Positions 1 to 9,902 of a DNA stretch of 64,000 nucleotides are shown in pieces. The DNA lies in NCBI GenBank assembly GCA_030849065.1, contig JASAON010001656.1:1-64000 (forward strand). The letters run 5' to 3'. The notes beneath the pieces were generated by a model that ran no database searches, was not told where the DNA came from, and was given only the letters and a program-made list of their open reading frames with translations. The stretch's first letter is position 1. Every line of letters starts with the position of its first letter. Position numbers and translations under genes: made by a program. The DNA comes from Jaenimonas drosophilae. Its lineage: Eukaryota; Euglenozoa; Kinetoplastea; Trypanosomatida; Trypanosomatidae.

Positions 1-3000
1 CCCCCGCCCCCAAATAGCGTTTCCCAGGTACGACCGCGGGACGAGACTATCGGAGGGACGACGGCAGACATATTTTGTTGTGTCTAGGGTCTGACCGGAC
101 CAAAACCGGGGGATAGTGGAGAGAGCTTGGGATCTGGTGAATCGTGAATATTTGTCGAGAAAACTGACCATAGTCGTCCGAATTTCGCATTTTCCCCACT
201 ACTATGGTAGGGCTTTCCATGGCCACTTGGTATTGTGTGGTGGGTTCTATTTTCTGGAGTATCTCGGTAGATACCGATTTGGTCCCTCGAAATCCCTTTT
301 GATCGACCACCAACGACTCTCTCCCGAATCCCATAATTGATCTAGTACCCTTGTGGCTCAGTTGGAAAAGATACCCGCAGTCCAAGCTTTGGATGCGGGT
401 TCAATTCCCCACCACTTCATAGTATTCCGCTATTGAGCCTGCACCCAGGCCCCACATGCGGTGTGCAAAGTTCCGCGTCGAGGGCGGGCGGGGCAAGCCC
501 CACCCACGCCCCCGACGCGGGGAGGGGGGCACAAATCCGACATTACGAGACGTCGCTGCGCTCCGTATGCTATCCCTAACCCTAACCCGATAGTTTCGTC
601 CATTTATACCCTATCGGCAAAGCGTATTGTCCGGCGCTTTTCGTGCCCGCCCGCCGAACAAATGGCGGCGGTTGGAAAGATTGGAGAAGGAAGCAGCATG
701 TGAGCCTTTGGTATATCCTTCTTTTGATTGTACGCAACAGGGGGGAGAAATGGTTGATAAAGGAGTGTATGTTTGGGCTTGGGTCTGGAGGAACGCGCGG
801 GTGGCTGCCGGGTGGTGGTTTGGGGGGTTGGGCGTCGATAGTATTTGCGGATTCTATTCTTGTGCAAACCGGCGGGGCGGTGGCTGGGACACGGGTACGG
901 GGTGTGGGTTTGACTTCCCCCCGCCCCGGTATCCCCGTAGACGCACCCCCCACCGGACAAAGGAACACCACCGGCGAACCGCACACGAGGCGGCGCACGA
1001 TTGAATATAGTCCCGCCGCGCGAGCCTAATACAGAGGCGGCGTTAGATTTCTGAGAAGTTCTGTACTTTTCGTGTTGAAAGAAAGAGGGGCGGGCGGGCG
1101 GGGCGGGGGTTCTCTTGTGGGTATTGCTGGCTGGGGTCGGTGGCGGATTGTGGGGGTGGGTTTGGGGGGCTTCGCCGGATGCGAAGGCCATTGCGCATCA
1201 TCCCCCCCCCCCCCGCGGGGAACGCCGGGAATTAACCCCAGCCGCAGCAAGCGTTTTTTCATCTACCGTAAAAAAAAACGCCGCGATAGGAGGAAGACCC
1301 TTTCAAGCGGCATTAGATAGAAGCGGGGTCGGTGCGGTCACGATGGCTTCGGTGGCTGGGGCGGGTTTCCCAGTCAAACCGCAAGACCAAAGAGAACCAG
1401 TTCAAAACGCGCATGTTTATGCTCGCAAGGGGGATGCATGAAGCACTTCTTTTTTTGTTATTGGCGGCAGGGGGCCCGGGCCCCGACAAATGGGTATAGG
1501 AAACAAGCCCCCCCGTATGCAGTTAGTTTCTGGCGGAGAGAACCATCAAGATGCCCAAACAGCAGCGCCAACAATGGCGCATGAACAAACCCCCCCGCTC
1601 AAAAAAAAAACCGAAGAAGCAGAAGTTTGGAGCTCCCCACGATTAACATGCAGCAAAAATAACTGGATGGAAGAGGGCGAAATACGATCCGGATTTTGAC
1701 ACGCGCCGCACAGACGCAAAGCGCCGGCCGCGGCCGCGAAGCCGGCCACACTGAAGAACGCCCCGCGGCACTTAAGCCAACGGAATCGCGCAAAGCCCCC
1801 CGACCGCCAGCATAGTATTTCCGGAGGTGGATACGAGTCTCGCACCGCCATTTGAGAACACCCGCCGCGCATCGAAACCGCGAGGTCCCCCCCCTCGCGA
1901 CAAGAACAAGGAACTTGCCGAATTCTTCCGACGCAAGTTCCTTCAACCCGCCCGCAAACCCCCGCCTTGCGGCGGATACAAGCGCCAGGTTTGGGGTCCA
2001 TTGGGGGCTGGCGGGCGCGGGGCGGGCGGCGGGGATGGTGCCGTTTGCGGTTCGGGGGAGGGGGAGATTGGCGGCGAGGTGCGAAATCCCCATTTTAACC
2101 GCCAGCCCCACAGCAAGCGCTCTTACCCCACATATGTTTACCTACGCCCGGGGGGTATAGATGAAGGCCCCATTTCTCGCTATGGGCGCCTCGGGGCAAG
2201 AGCCCCGCCCCTGCCCCGGGGTTTGTTTTGGGTGTGGATGGGGGGGGGGGGGGCGGGATTCCGGAATGAGGAATTGATGTTTCGTTCTGTATGTATGATT
2301 CCCCCCCCCTCCCCAAGAAACCCCGATTTGAGAGAGCCGCGCCACCCGCATGCGGTAAACACGGAACGCCATAGCGGTATCGAAACGGCCCCCGTTGTGT
2401 TTTGATGTTCGCCGCGCCAAAAGAAAAGCGCCGCCCGCGACGAAGAACGCCGCCGGGACCATTTCGTCAAAGCGAGCGGCGGCGCGCGAGGCCGGCGGTT
2501 TGCAGGCACACCATCGGCGCGGCGCAGCCAGAATTCCGCACCAGCCTTTGAGAACAACGGCAGCGGGTCGCTACCGCCCGCGGGGATGGGGCCCCCGTGG
2601 GGCTTGCGGCGCGCGGCCGGGGGGGGGGGGCGGCCCGGTGTTTTTCGTTCGGGGCGTATGGCTGCGGGGCGTTCAAAGGAAGGCTGCGTTGCGCCGGAGT
2701 TTTTTTGGGGGGGATCTCCGCAAAACGGGGTTTGGTAATTTGGGGGGGGGGGCGCCGAACCGAACGGCGGCGGTTTTCATGGCGGGGGGGGGGGGGCTTG
2801 TCGGCGCCAAATGGAATTTCCAATGGCAGGACCCGCGGGCCGCACCCCCGCCGCGCCAAGGGAACCAAAATGCGACTGGGATTCCCCATACCTGCCGCAC
2901 CATTTGGTTCCAAACGCGCCCCCCCCCCCCCGGTGGGACCCCCCCGGCGCGCCCCGCGCGGGTTTGCGGGGGCGTGTGGCCGGGCGGGGGGGGGGCGGGG

Positions 3001-3027
3001 GGGGGGGGGGGGGGGCCCCCCCCCGGC

Positions 3028-3058
<31 letters not shown>

Positions 3059-3406
3059 CGCCGCCATCGATCACTCGCAAAAGAAGTCAGGCCCCGGCGG
3101 CAGCTTTCCCGGCGCAACCGACCTTCTGCGCGATCGCCCGCGCCATATTATTTCTTTTGAGGGTTCGCTCATGCCGGGTTCGGCTGGATAAGTTGTGGTC
3201 AAATTGAATTCTTCTTCGCACACTGAGAAAAATGTTATACTCGGAATCTGCGTGGTGTTTCTTGGCTTTCCGCTGCAACCGCCAAGGCTATTTGCTGACC
3301 ATTTCCCCTCTACTCTTCAATTCAACTTTTTAAAAAAACAATCTCTTCATTCCTAGTTGTCCCCTGTAGAAGCGGGTAGCTTAAAAAGAAAGCGGTATCT
3401 GAGGCA
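1..3406. other. Gene-free G/C-homopolymer-rich region upstream of the plus-strand cluster
   Basis: I see no believable gene here. Bases 1 to about 460 have ordinary composition. From about 480 to 3110 the sequence is full of G and C runs, for example C at 1202-1214, G at 2240-2253, 2784-2796, 2997-3015 and 3028-3052. Several long open frames exist in this stretch on both strands, but they encode only Gly/Pro/Arg/Ala-rich low complexity and owe their length to the scarcity of AT-rich stop codons. From about 3180 the composition returns to normal, leading into the first gene. By position it precedes a 39-kb unidirectional cluster, so it may be part of a transcription start region; nothing in it identifies a promoter directly. 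Confidence 0.6.
574..588. repeat. Short interstitial telomere-like repeat
   Basis: Two and a half copies of CCCTAA, the complement of the TTAGGG repeat used at kinetoplastid telomeres, lie in the gene-free left end. The tract is only 15 bases, so it could be chance. The adjoining sequence shows no longer telomeric array. Confidence 0.4.
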
Positions 3407-4588
3407 ATGACTCCTGAGGAGAAAGCAGCTCTTCAAAAGAAGTTTGAGGCCATGCTCTCCTCTGACTCACCTCAAGCACCTTCCCACGATTCAGACAAAG
3501 AGAGCGTGGAAAGCGGCAACAATAAGCAAGTCCCTGAGCGACATGACGACAGTTGCAACCAAGCTGCGGAGACACTTAGAATTAATGCGAAGAGTGAGTA
3601 CGTTGAAATCACAAATATTCGTTTGTTTTCTATGGAGGAATTGGATCTGAGTGTTCTGTCGGAGTGCACGTCTTTGTCGCTACGAAAGAATTTGATCCAT
3701 GAGCTCTCACCGCTGCCGCTGCCGCTGGCTGAAAGGCTTGATTGTCTTGATCTATTTGACAACAAGATTCGGAAGTTGGGATCATTTTTTACGACCGCGG
3801 TATCGGCAATAGAGGGAGGCGCATTAGCTCCGCAGCACGTTCCATGTCCATTTTCTTCCTTGACGAAGTTGGATCTGAGCTACAACCAGATCAAGAAAAT
3901 CGCTGGGCTCGATGCTCTTGCTGGGACCCTGAAAGAACTCTATCTGGTTGAGAACAAAATCAAGACGATTGAAGGACTTGACAGCCTCGTAAATCTGGAG
4001 CTATTGGAGTTGGGTGGAAATGGCATTCGCGACATTGGCAATGGTTTGGCAAAGCTTGTTAACTTGCAGCAGCTTTGGCTTGGGAAGAATAAAATCAAGA
4101 GTATTGGAACTTCCCTTCACAACCTGAAGAGCTTAACCCTGATTAGTCTTCAGGCGAATCGCATCACTGAAGTGAGTTCAGAAAATTTTTTGGAAACAGC
4201 CCATCCTGTTCTCCGAGAGCTGTACTTGTCTGAGAATGGAATCGAGGTAATCGAGAACTTGCCCCTTCATACGCTACGAACATTGGATGTCAGCTTCAAT
4301 CCAATTAAGACAATTTCCGCGGAAGTGGTCAACACGAGCAATTTCCCGTTGCTGGAAGAGTTCTGGCTGACTGATGGAAAACTTGACAACTGGGAAGATG
4401 TAGCCAAGCTCGCTCCATTTGAGAAGACCCTTCGCACTGTTTACTTGGAGAGGAATCCGATTGAACAAGACAAACGGTATCGCGACAAGGTGTATATGCA
4501 CCTGCCGTTTGTGACACAGATTGATTCCTGGCCCGTCGTGAATAAAGGAAATTTGGAAGCTGATAGAGCAATTCAGAGACGCAGCTAA
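3407..4588 (+). CDS. SDS22-like leucine-rich-repeat regulator of protein phosphatase 1
   Basis: A 393-residue protein. Residues 1-60 are a charged, low-complexity tail; the rest is a run of about ten SDS22-type leucine-rich repeats with the pattern LxxLxLxxNxIxxI, for example LKELYLVENKIKTIEGL and LQQLWLGKNKIKSIGTSL. It ends in an LRR cap resembling that of SDS22/PPP1R7 (LRTVYLERNPIEQDKRYRDK, then a motif ending in QIDSW). Family members bind protein phosphatase 1 and control its assembly and localisation, in the nucleus and cytosol. The repeat order and cap match PPP1R7 better than generic LRR proteins; the N-terminal extension is unremarkable. ATG 3407 follows a pyrimidine-rich tract with AG at 3355-3356. 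It is the first gene of the plus-strand cluster. Confidence 0.87.
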   Translation: MTPEEKAALQKKFEAMLSSDSPQAPSHDSDKESVESGNNKQVPERHDDSCNQAAETLRINAKSEYVEITNIRLFSMEELDLSVLSECTSLSLRKNLIHELSPLPLPLAERLDCLDLFDNKIRKLGSFFTTAVSAIEGGALAPQHVPCPFSSLTKLDLSYNQIKKIAGLDALAGTLKELYLVENKIKTIEGLDSLVNLELLELGGNGIRDIGNGLAKLVNLQQLWLGKNKIKSIGTSLHNLKSLTLISLQANRITEVSSENFLETAHPVLRELYLSENGIEVIENLPLHTLRTLDVSFNPIKTISAEVVNTSNFPLLEEFWLTDGKLDNWEDVAKLAPFEKTLRTVYLERNPIEQDKRYRDKVYMHLPFVTQIDSWPVVNKGNLEADRAIQRRS

Positions 4589-4698
4589 TCTGGGTTAGCA
4601 ACTCGGCGAAGACTACGTGTCACATCCTTTACACTCTCATGATGCCCAGCCAATACAATTGGAGCCAATTCTCTTGTAGCCATTACAATTGCAACAAG

Positions 4699-4735
4699 TT
4701 CTTTCATTTCTTTTATTTTTTTTGCTTCTGCATAG
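4699..4735 (+). promoter_or_regulatory. Polypyrimidine tract and trans-splice acceptor of the prefoldin 6 gene
   Basis: An almost pure pyrimidine tract runs to about 4729 and is followed by AG at 4734-4735, 15 bases before ATG 4750. This is the layout of a spliced-leader acceptor. It decides the start codon of the next gene, because an in-frame upstream ATG (4639) would lie on the removed side. Confidence 0.7.
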
Positions 4736-4749
4736 TTTTTCCCGTCAAC

Positions 4750-5160
4750 ATGCAGCAAATCCACCCCGAAATTAAGGCCCTTAATGACCAGTTGAGGCCT
4801 CTCCTTAAGGAGCTCCAAGACCTCGGTGAGCGAAAGGGCAAGCTTATTGAGTCACGCCGACAGCTTGGTGCACAAAAGAGCGAAAATGAGCTAGTTCGTG
4901 ATGAGCTCAACAAGCTAGAGCCAGATGCAACCGTGTACAAGCTCATTGGCCCTGCTCTAATTCCACAGGATCAAAGTGACGCGAAGACCATCATCGGTAA
5001 TCGTCTTGACTACATCAATGGCGAGATCAAGCGCACCGATACTGGCATTTCTGACATTGACCGCAAGGAGAATGACCATCAGAAGAAAGCCCAGGATCTG
5101 TACAGGAAGATGCAAGAGAAACAATCTCAGCTGATGCAACAGGCACAGCAAAACAACTAA
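4750..5160 (+). CDS. PFDN6: Prefoldin subunit 6 (beta-type prefoldin)
   Basis: A 136-residue beta prefoldin. Two long coiled-coil helices flank a short beta hairpin around VYKLIGPALIPQD, which is the prefoldin 6 signature. The C-terminal helix is rich in Gln and Lys. The subunit is part of the hexameric prefoldin chaperone that passes nascent actin and tubulin to the CCT chaperonin in the cytosol. The length is normal for the family (about 125-130). I chose ATG 4750 over the upstream in-frame ATG 4639: the extra 37 residues would be read through a pyrimidine tract (Phe-rich) that is the probable trans-splice acceptor, and homology begins at MQQIHPEIKALNDQL. Confidence 0.92.
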   Translation: MQQIHPEIKALNDQLRPLLKELQDLGERKGKLIESRRQLGAQKSENELVRDELNKLEPDATVYKLIGPALIPQDQSDAKTIIGNRLDYINGEIKRTDTGISDIDRKENDHQKKAQDLYRKMQEKQSQLMQQAQQNN

Positions 5161-5327
5161 ACATAACTAATATCTGTTGTATTCCATCTGGTCCTGTGAA
5201 AGTACTGCCGCCGCCGCGGTTTCTTGGGTGTCTCAGCGCGCGTTTGATGCGTTGGAGTCTCCACTGTGTATTAATTGTTTGACATTAATGCAACCCTCTC
5301 CATTTCATTTTACACTACAGGTATGTG

Positions 5328-8300
5328 ATGGAAGCTCGCAAGAGTAGCTGGGCAAGTGCCCATGCGCAGCTATGGACATCGAGCTGTGACGAAGATTCTG
5401 GAGCGAGAGTATTTCCGTTAGACGTTGACTGCTCTTCTACGGTCCGCTCAACGGATGGAACAACGGGGCCAGCAAGCAACGCTCTTTTTGTCTGGGCCGA
5501 AGACCTGAGGCTGCCCAATAGAGATAAAAATACGATTCGGCAACTCCTAAAGCTTATGGACAGCTTATTAAATTCTGCCCATTCTCATGGCGTCACGGTA
5601 TTAGAAAACCATGCAACCATTTTTAAAGACATTGCTCTTTCTTTGTCAGAAAGCGCTCAACATACGCCAGATGTTGATTTACTACTACAAACAGCAGCAC
5701 GTTCAGCTGTTGTTGACACCAGCATCTGTGATGCTCGGCTAGGCGCGCCACCAATGCGAAACAATGAACACAGCCAACTGATAAATGAGCTTCGAAAAGT
5801 TGCCGATACTCTTGAGCAGTGTGGTTACGGTGACTCAACCCGCTCAGCGTCAGAGAACCTCCTAGAGTTAGTGGGAGATACCGAGCAGCTGAAGCGTCAG
5901 AACAATTTGCAGACCATATTGTGTCAATCATATGAAGCAACTGTTCAGCGAGTGATGGCATCGTACGGCGAGGTGCTTTTTCCGACAATTGATGGTGAGA
6001 AAAACCGACTCGCTGGAACAGCTCCCGAGTCTAGCCCAGTGTGGCTTGAAGAATACTTTCGTCAGATTCTAAATGCGATGAAGCCATTTGATTGTGACCC
6101 TGGCTTAGTGTCACCTCTGTTTATGGGTGATGCGACGCATATTCGGAAGACCATCAGAAAATTCACAGATGAGGTGCTTCGCTGCCTTTCCAGACTAAAC
6201 AACTGCTCCGATTTCGTTCAGAATCATTCAGAGGGCTCTAGCCTTGAATTACGCGAACGAGTCGCAATGCTAGAGAAGGCTTTGCGCTCAATTATGGCGC
6301 ACGGCTCATTTTCGCATATTGGACAATCTTCGAAGGCGGAGTTGTCTCAGGAGCTCTGCGACACTGTTGTGAATTCAGTGAAGGGGCTTGTGGAGGAGTA
6401 CGATTCCACACTGTGCCGAATTGGCGATATTGACGCTACCATCATCCCCCTCTTAGATGTAAACGCAAGCGTTCCGAGAATCAACTCTGCTTCAGGTGCC
6501 CTTCTTTCTCAAGTCATTACCGTTGAATCGCATTTGTCGTCCCTCTTGGAGAGTCACCTTAATCTCATGGCGCAAAAACGATCTATGGAGAATGAAACAA
6601 AAGAGTCCGTTCACGCTCTGACGCAGCTTCTTCCTTACTGTGGCAAACCCACTGGTGCGGTCACCACCGCTGCAAGTACAAGGTTGCAGGATATTGTTGG
6701 CGCTTTCACGGAACGACTCCGCAATGGTCGCAAGAATTACTCCAATGATAAAAATCAGGATCGTTCTGACGACTCTGAACTAGTGGCATATCTCAAAAGG
6801 AAAAAGCCGAGGATCGACTGTATTTTTGATGAAATGTTATTCTCTAGCAGTGATGAACGCAACGAGGAGACCATCGGTACTAGTGCCACCTATTCCTCGT
6901 TTGTTGAAACATTTGTCAATCAGGTGGTGGAGAAGTTATCCAGTCTCCACGAGATGTTTGTCAACCGCGGAAGAGAGCTGGAGCGTTTACGCGAACGATG
7001 CAGTGGCCAGTGTAGCTTTGTAGATGCAATCAAACTGAGAGTCAGTTCAACAGATCAATCGGTGAACAAAATTGTTCAACACCTCGGGCTTGATATCGGT
7101 GGAAAAGAACAATTACCACACGATCCTATCAGGAACTTAGTTGCCGCTGGGAACCAGCAGCAGGACTTCGCGGTGGATCTCCTCGCAGAGGAGCAGGTTG
7201 TTAGCCTGTTGGATCGTGTTTTATCCAAGTTGCATCTCACTGAGCTTCACATTGCGTCGACAAAGACGGTGGAATCAAGTGCCTGCAAGAGTATGTCATC
7301 AGGCCCTCGCGATCCTGTTGGTCACAGTTCTGACAGCAGTTCATATCGTGAAACAGTACGAGTAGTCTTAAGAAAATTGGCACAGGGAGGAAGCCAAATC
7401 AAGACCACACTATTTTTGATTGGGTCAGATGAAACCGCTTCAGACGAAGTTATTGATGAGGCAATAAAGAAAACATCGCAGGATATTGGCGCTCTGACGA
7501 CGGAAGGCAATGATGAAGTCCATGAAGAGCTTCTCGCTGTTTTACTGCAAAAATACTCGCGGTGGGGTCAGCGACTTCTAGAGGCAACCGAAGAGCATGT
7601 TGCTGGCCAGAAAAAGATACTAAAATACATGAAAGGTATTCGGTTATTTTTTTCACCTAGCCGTCAGCATGATGAATCAGAAGCGACACGTGGAGATACT
7701 CTTCTTGATATCGATGCGGATCTGTTTCGTTTAGTGGATACCATTCTCCCAGCAATTGACCGACTGACAAGACCTGCAGAGTCACCACGGGCTGGCATCA
7801 GTGGAAATGGCGCAGTGGATTCACATTTTGTGAGAAGCGTAAAAGAGAGCCAAGCTCCGGCTTCTACCCAAGAGCATGACTCCCGACTTCAGCATTTGTA
7901 CGACAGTGTTGTCAAACTCCGTAACATGATTGATGCTCTGCGTCGAGGGAGGTACCTGACAATTCCTTCCGGAGCCAAGCAGGTTCGTGGCAGCGACGAA
8001 TACGAACTAGTTTTTGACGATGAAACTGATAGTTGGGAGGGCAAGGATAGCGGAGCCACCCACCACCAGCTCAGCTCGCCCAACCATCCTCTGCACGAAA
8101 CAGGCTCCGCGGTTGCGTGTCGGCCTGGTGATAATGAAGAGCTTATTAAGGTAGCACTACAAAATACAGAGAGCTTATGCAGGAGCGTTCTCAAGTTCAG
8201 CGCAAACTACAAAATGGCGGCAATTATTATTCAGAAGGACACCGATGCACTTCAGCAGCTTCTTGCTGATCTTCTTGAAAAGTACAGTGAAGTTGACGTG

Positions 8301-9602
8301 GAGAACGCTTTTGGTCAGGACCGAGAGGAATTACGCACCTTATACAGCGTCCTCAGAGAGAGAGGAACGCGGCAAAAGGGATGCTACTTCTTTTCTAGGA
8401 TTGGGGGTGAGGGAAAGTGCGTCTGGAACTCAGCAGTCCAGCTTCTCAGTACAGGCTATAACGTGCTCATTGATAGGATGCTGCAAAACACGACACTTCT
8501 CTCTGAGGGACAAGAATTCACTGCTCGGGTGAGACACCTGTGCTCGACTTACGCTCGCTGGTGTCAGCAGCATTGTGATTCGGAGAGCCTTAGCGCTTCC
8601 ATAAAGCGCCTTGCTGATGATGGAGAACCAATCGAGCGGGCATCTGCAACTGCGAAATCAAACAACCATGAGTCGGGTGGTTATTCTCTCCTCAGTCCCG
8701 CGTCGACGGGAGACACCCTCAGTGTTCTTGAGCACATGATCAAGTGCGTCATGTCTTCTCAGCAGGTATTGGCTGCTCGAATGCAGGACGGATGCTCATC
8801 AAATGGGATGAATGTTGATGTGTCTGACCTGGCACGTCTGAATGCTGAGGGAAATCGATCATCTACGCAAATTGAGGATCTGTGGATGGAAAAGAGGAAG
8901 CTCGAACAAGAGAGAGATCAAGCACTTTCTGAAGCTGCGGTGGCCAAAGCACAGCTAAGAAGGATGCGGAACAGTGCTGCTCCAGATGGAGCAGAAAACC
9001 AGAACATACCAGCATCCAATCTCGATGAGATTCAGGGTAGTGGAACTCACTCTCCTGTTGATTCTGATAGCTGCCCTACAAGGGTGGAGGACTATGTGCG
9101 GGCGTTAGAAGTAGAGATTGCTTATGCCCGACAGGTCGCTGAGGCACAGTGCCCCGAGCATAGCACTGCCAGCAAGATTGATATTCTGCCCAACCGTGAT
9201 AAGGATCCATCACGTGTCTTCACGGAGAAGAAATTCCTCGCCTATGTATGTCCAAATTCAGCGTATGAAAATATACTCGGAAAGAACAAGCAGCATGTGG
9301 AAGTTTTAGCGAATAGTGTCAAGCCCACCACTTCTATGCAAGGAACGCCTGATCAGCGTACCAAACGTAGGCCCCAGTCGTCTGCTTCCCGGAGGTCGGA
9401 TAGCTGCGGGAAAGGGTCCCCTACTTGTCGCACGGAGAATCAAAAAAAACCTACTTCGTCTACGGAGGAAATTCGTGTGCATCCCGCCAAAAATCCAGTT
9501 TCCAGAACCTTGCAAGCTGCGTCGTGTGACTCAGCATCATTGTACAATGCCAACCTTCGAACAGTTGCGCTGAAGCGTCTGGCCGAAATTCTTCACCAGT
9601 AA
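5328..9602 (+). CDS. Large unrecognised protein, mostly helical, with a C-terminal coiled coil
   Basis: A 1424-residue protein that I do not recognise. It has no signal peptide and no membrane segment. Most of it reads as short amphipathic helices with scattered Cys and many acidic residues. A clear coiled coil lies at about residues 1180-1215 (IEDLWMEKRKLEQERDQALS and onward). The last 130 residues are basic and rich in Ser, Thr, Pro and Arg. An unusual feature is at the start: ATG 5328 overlaps the stop codon of a two-codon reading frame (ATG TGA at 5323-5328), and AG at 5319-5320 is a likely splice acceptor just before it. Such large helical proteins in kinetoplastids are often cytoskeletal or flagellar, but nothing here proves that. 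Confidence 0.8.
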   Translation: MEARKSSWASAHAQLWTSSCDEDSGARVFPLDVDCSSTVRSTDGTTGPASNALFVWAEDLRLPNRDKNTIRQLLKLMDSLLNSAHSHGVTVLENHATIFKDIALSLSESAQHTPDVDLLLQTAARSAVVDTSICDARLGAPPMRNNEHSQLINELRKVADTLEQCGYGDSTRSASENLLELVGDTEQLKRQNNLQTILCQSYEATVQRVMASYGEVLFPTIDGEKNRLAGTAPESSPVWLEEYFRQILNAMKPFDCDPGLVSPLFMGDATHIRKTIRKFTDEVLRCLSRLNNCSDFVQNHSEGSSLELRERVAMLEKALRSIMAHGSFSHIGQSSKAELSQELCDTVVNSVKGLVEEYDSTLCRIGDIDATIIPLLDVNASVPRINSASGALLSQVITVESHLSSLLESHLNLMAQKRSMENETKESVHALTQLLPYCGKPTGAVTTAASTRLQDIVGAFTERLRNGRKNYSNDKNQDRSDDSELVAYLKRKKPRIDCIFDEMLFSSSDERNEETIGTSATYSSFVETFVNQVVEKLSSLHEMFVNRGRELERLRERCSGQCSFVDAIKLRVSSTDQSVNKIVQHLGLDIGGKEQLPHDPIRNLVAAGNQQQDFAVDLLAEEQVVSLLDRVLSKLHLTELHIASTKTVESSACKSMSSGPRDPVGHSSDSSSYRETVRVVLRKLAQGGSQIKTTLFLIGSDETASDEVIDEAIKKTSQDIGALTTEGNDEVHEELLAVLLQKYSRWGQRLLEATEEHVAGQKKILKYMKGIRLFFSPSRQHDESEATRGDTLLDIDADLFRLVDTILPAIDRLTRPAESPRAGISGNGAVDSHFVRSVKESQAPASTQEHDSRLQHLYDSVVKLRNMIDALRRGRYLTIPSGAKQVRGSDEYELVFDDETDSWEGKDSGATHHQLSSPNHPLHETGSAVACRPGDNEELIKVALQNTESLCRSVLKFSANYKMAAIIIQKDTDALQQLLADLLEKYSEVDVENAFGQDREELRTLYSVLRERGTRQKGCYFFSRIGGEGKCVWNSAVQLLSTGYNVLIDRMLQNTTLLSEGQEFTARVRHLCSTYARWCQQHCDSESLSASIKRLADDGEPIERASATAKSNNHESGGYSLLSPASTGDTLSVLEHMIKCVMSSQQVLAARMQDGCSSNGMNVDVSDLARLNAEGNRSSTQIEDLWMEKRKLEQERDQALSEAAVAKAQLRRMRNSAAPDGAENQNIPASNLDEIQGSGTHSPVDSDSCPTRVEDYVRALEVEIAYARQVAEAQCPEHSTASKIDILPNRDKDPSRVFTEKKFLAYVCPNSAYENILGKNKQHVEVLANSVKPTTSMQGTPDQRTKRRPQSSASRRSDSCGKGSPTCRTENQKKPTSSTEEIRVHPAKNPVSRTLQAASCDSASLYNANLRTVALKRLAEILHQ

Positions 9603-9902
9603 GGCTGAAGTGTGCAAAGCACGTGAACCTTACTTCACACCAATATTAGATGCCGTCGCACTGCCCCTGGTAGATTACAGGTGTCAGTGAGGAGGGGAGG
9701 CTCCTGATAGAGTAGACTTCCACATAATTTGTCCCATAATTACTTCGACGGATAGATGTTCAAGCATTCCTCAAAACTCCAGTTGACTCTATTTGCTTCT
9801 TTTCCGTTTCCCAACTCTCAACAATCAACTACTTAGCACAAGCATCCAAGGAGAAAGAGCCAGAACACAGAGGCCCAGCATTTCTCGTCTTTTAGTTGGA
9901 TA
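9603..9902. other. Intergenic region (3' and 5' untranslated sequence)
   Basis: No gene seen. It holds a pyrimidine-rich tract at about 9786-9820 and a candidate trans-splice acceptor AG at 9835-9836 for the following gene. Confidence 0.5.

Noticed and set aside
346..418. tRNA-like stretch on the plus strand (GGCTCAGTTGG, then GGGTTCAATTCCC)
   Set aside because: D-loop-like and T-loop-like pieces are present, but the acceptor ends do not pair, the D stem does not close, and the middle forms one long hairpin instead of a 5-bp anticodon stem with a 7-base loop. At most a decayed tRNA.
2395..3207. Long open frames on both strands in the G/C-rich block (up to 270 codons)
   Set aside because: They encode only Gly, Pro, Arg and Ala runs, overlap in several frames, and arise because stop codons are rare in GC homopolymers.
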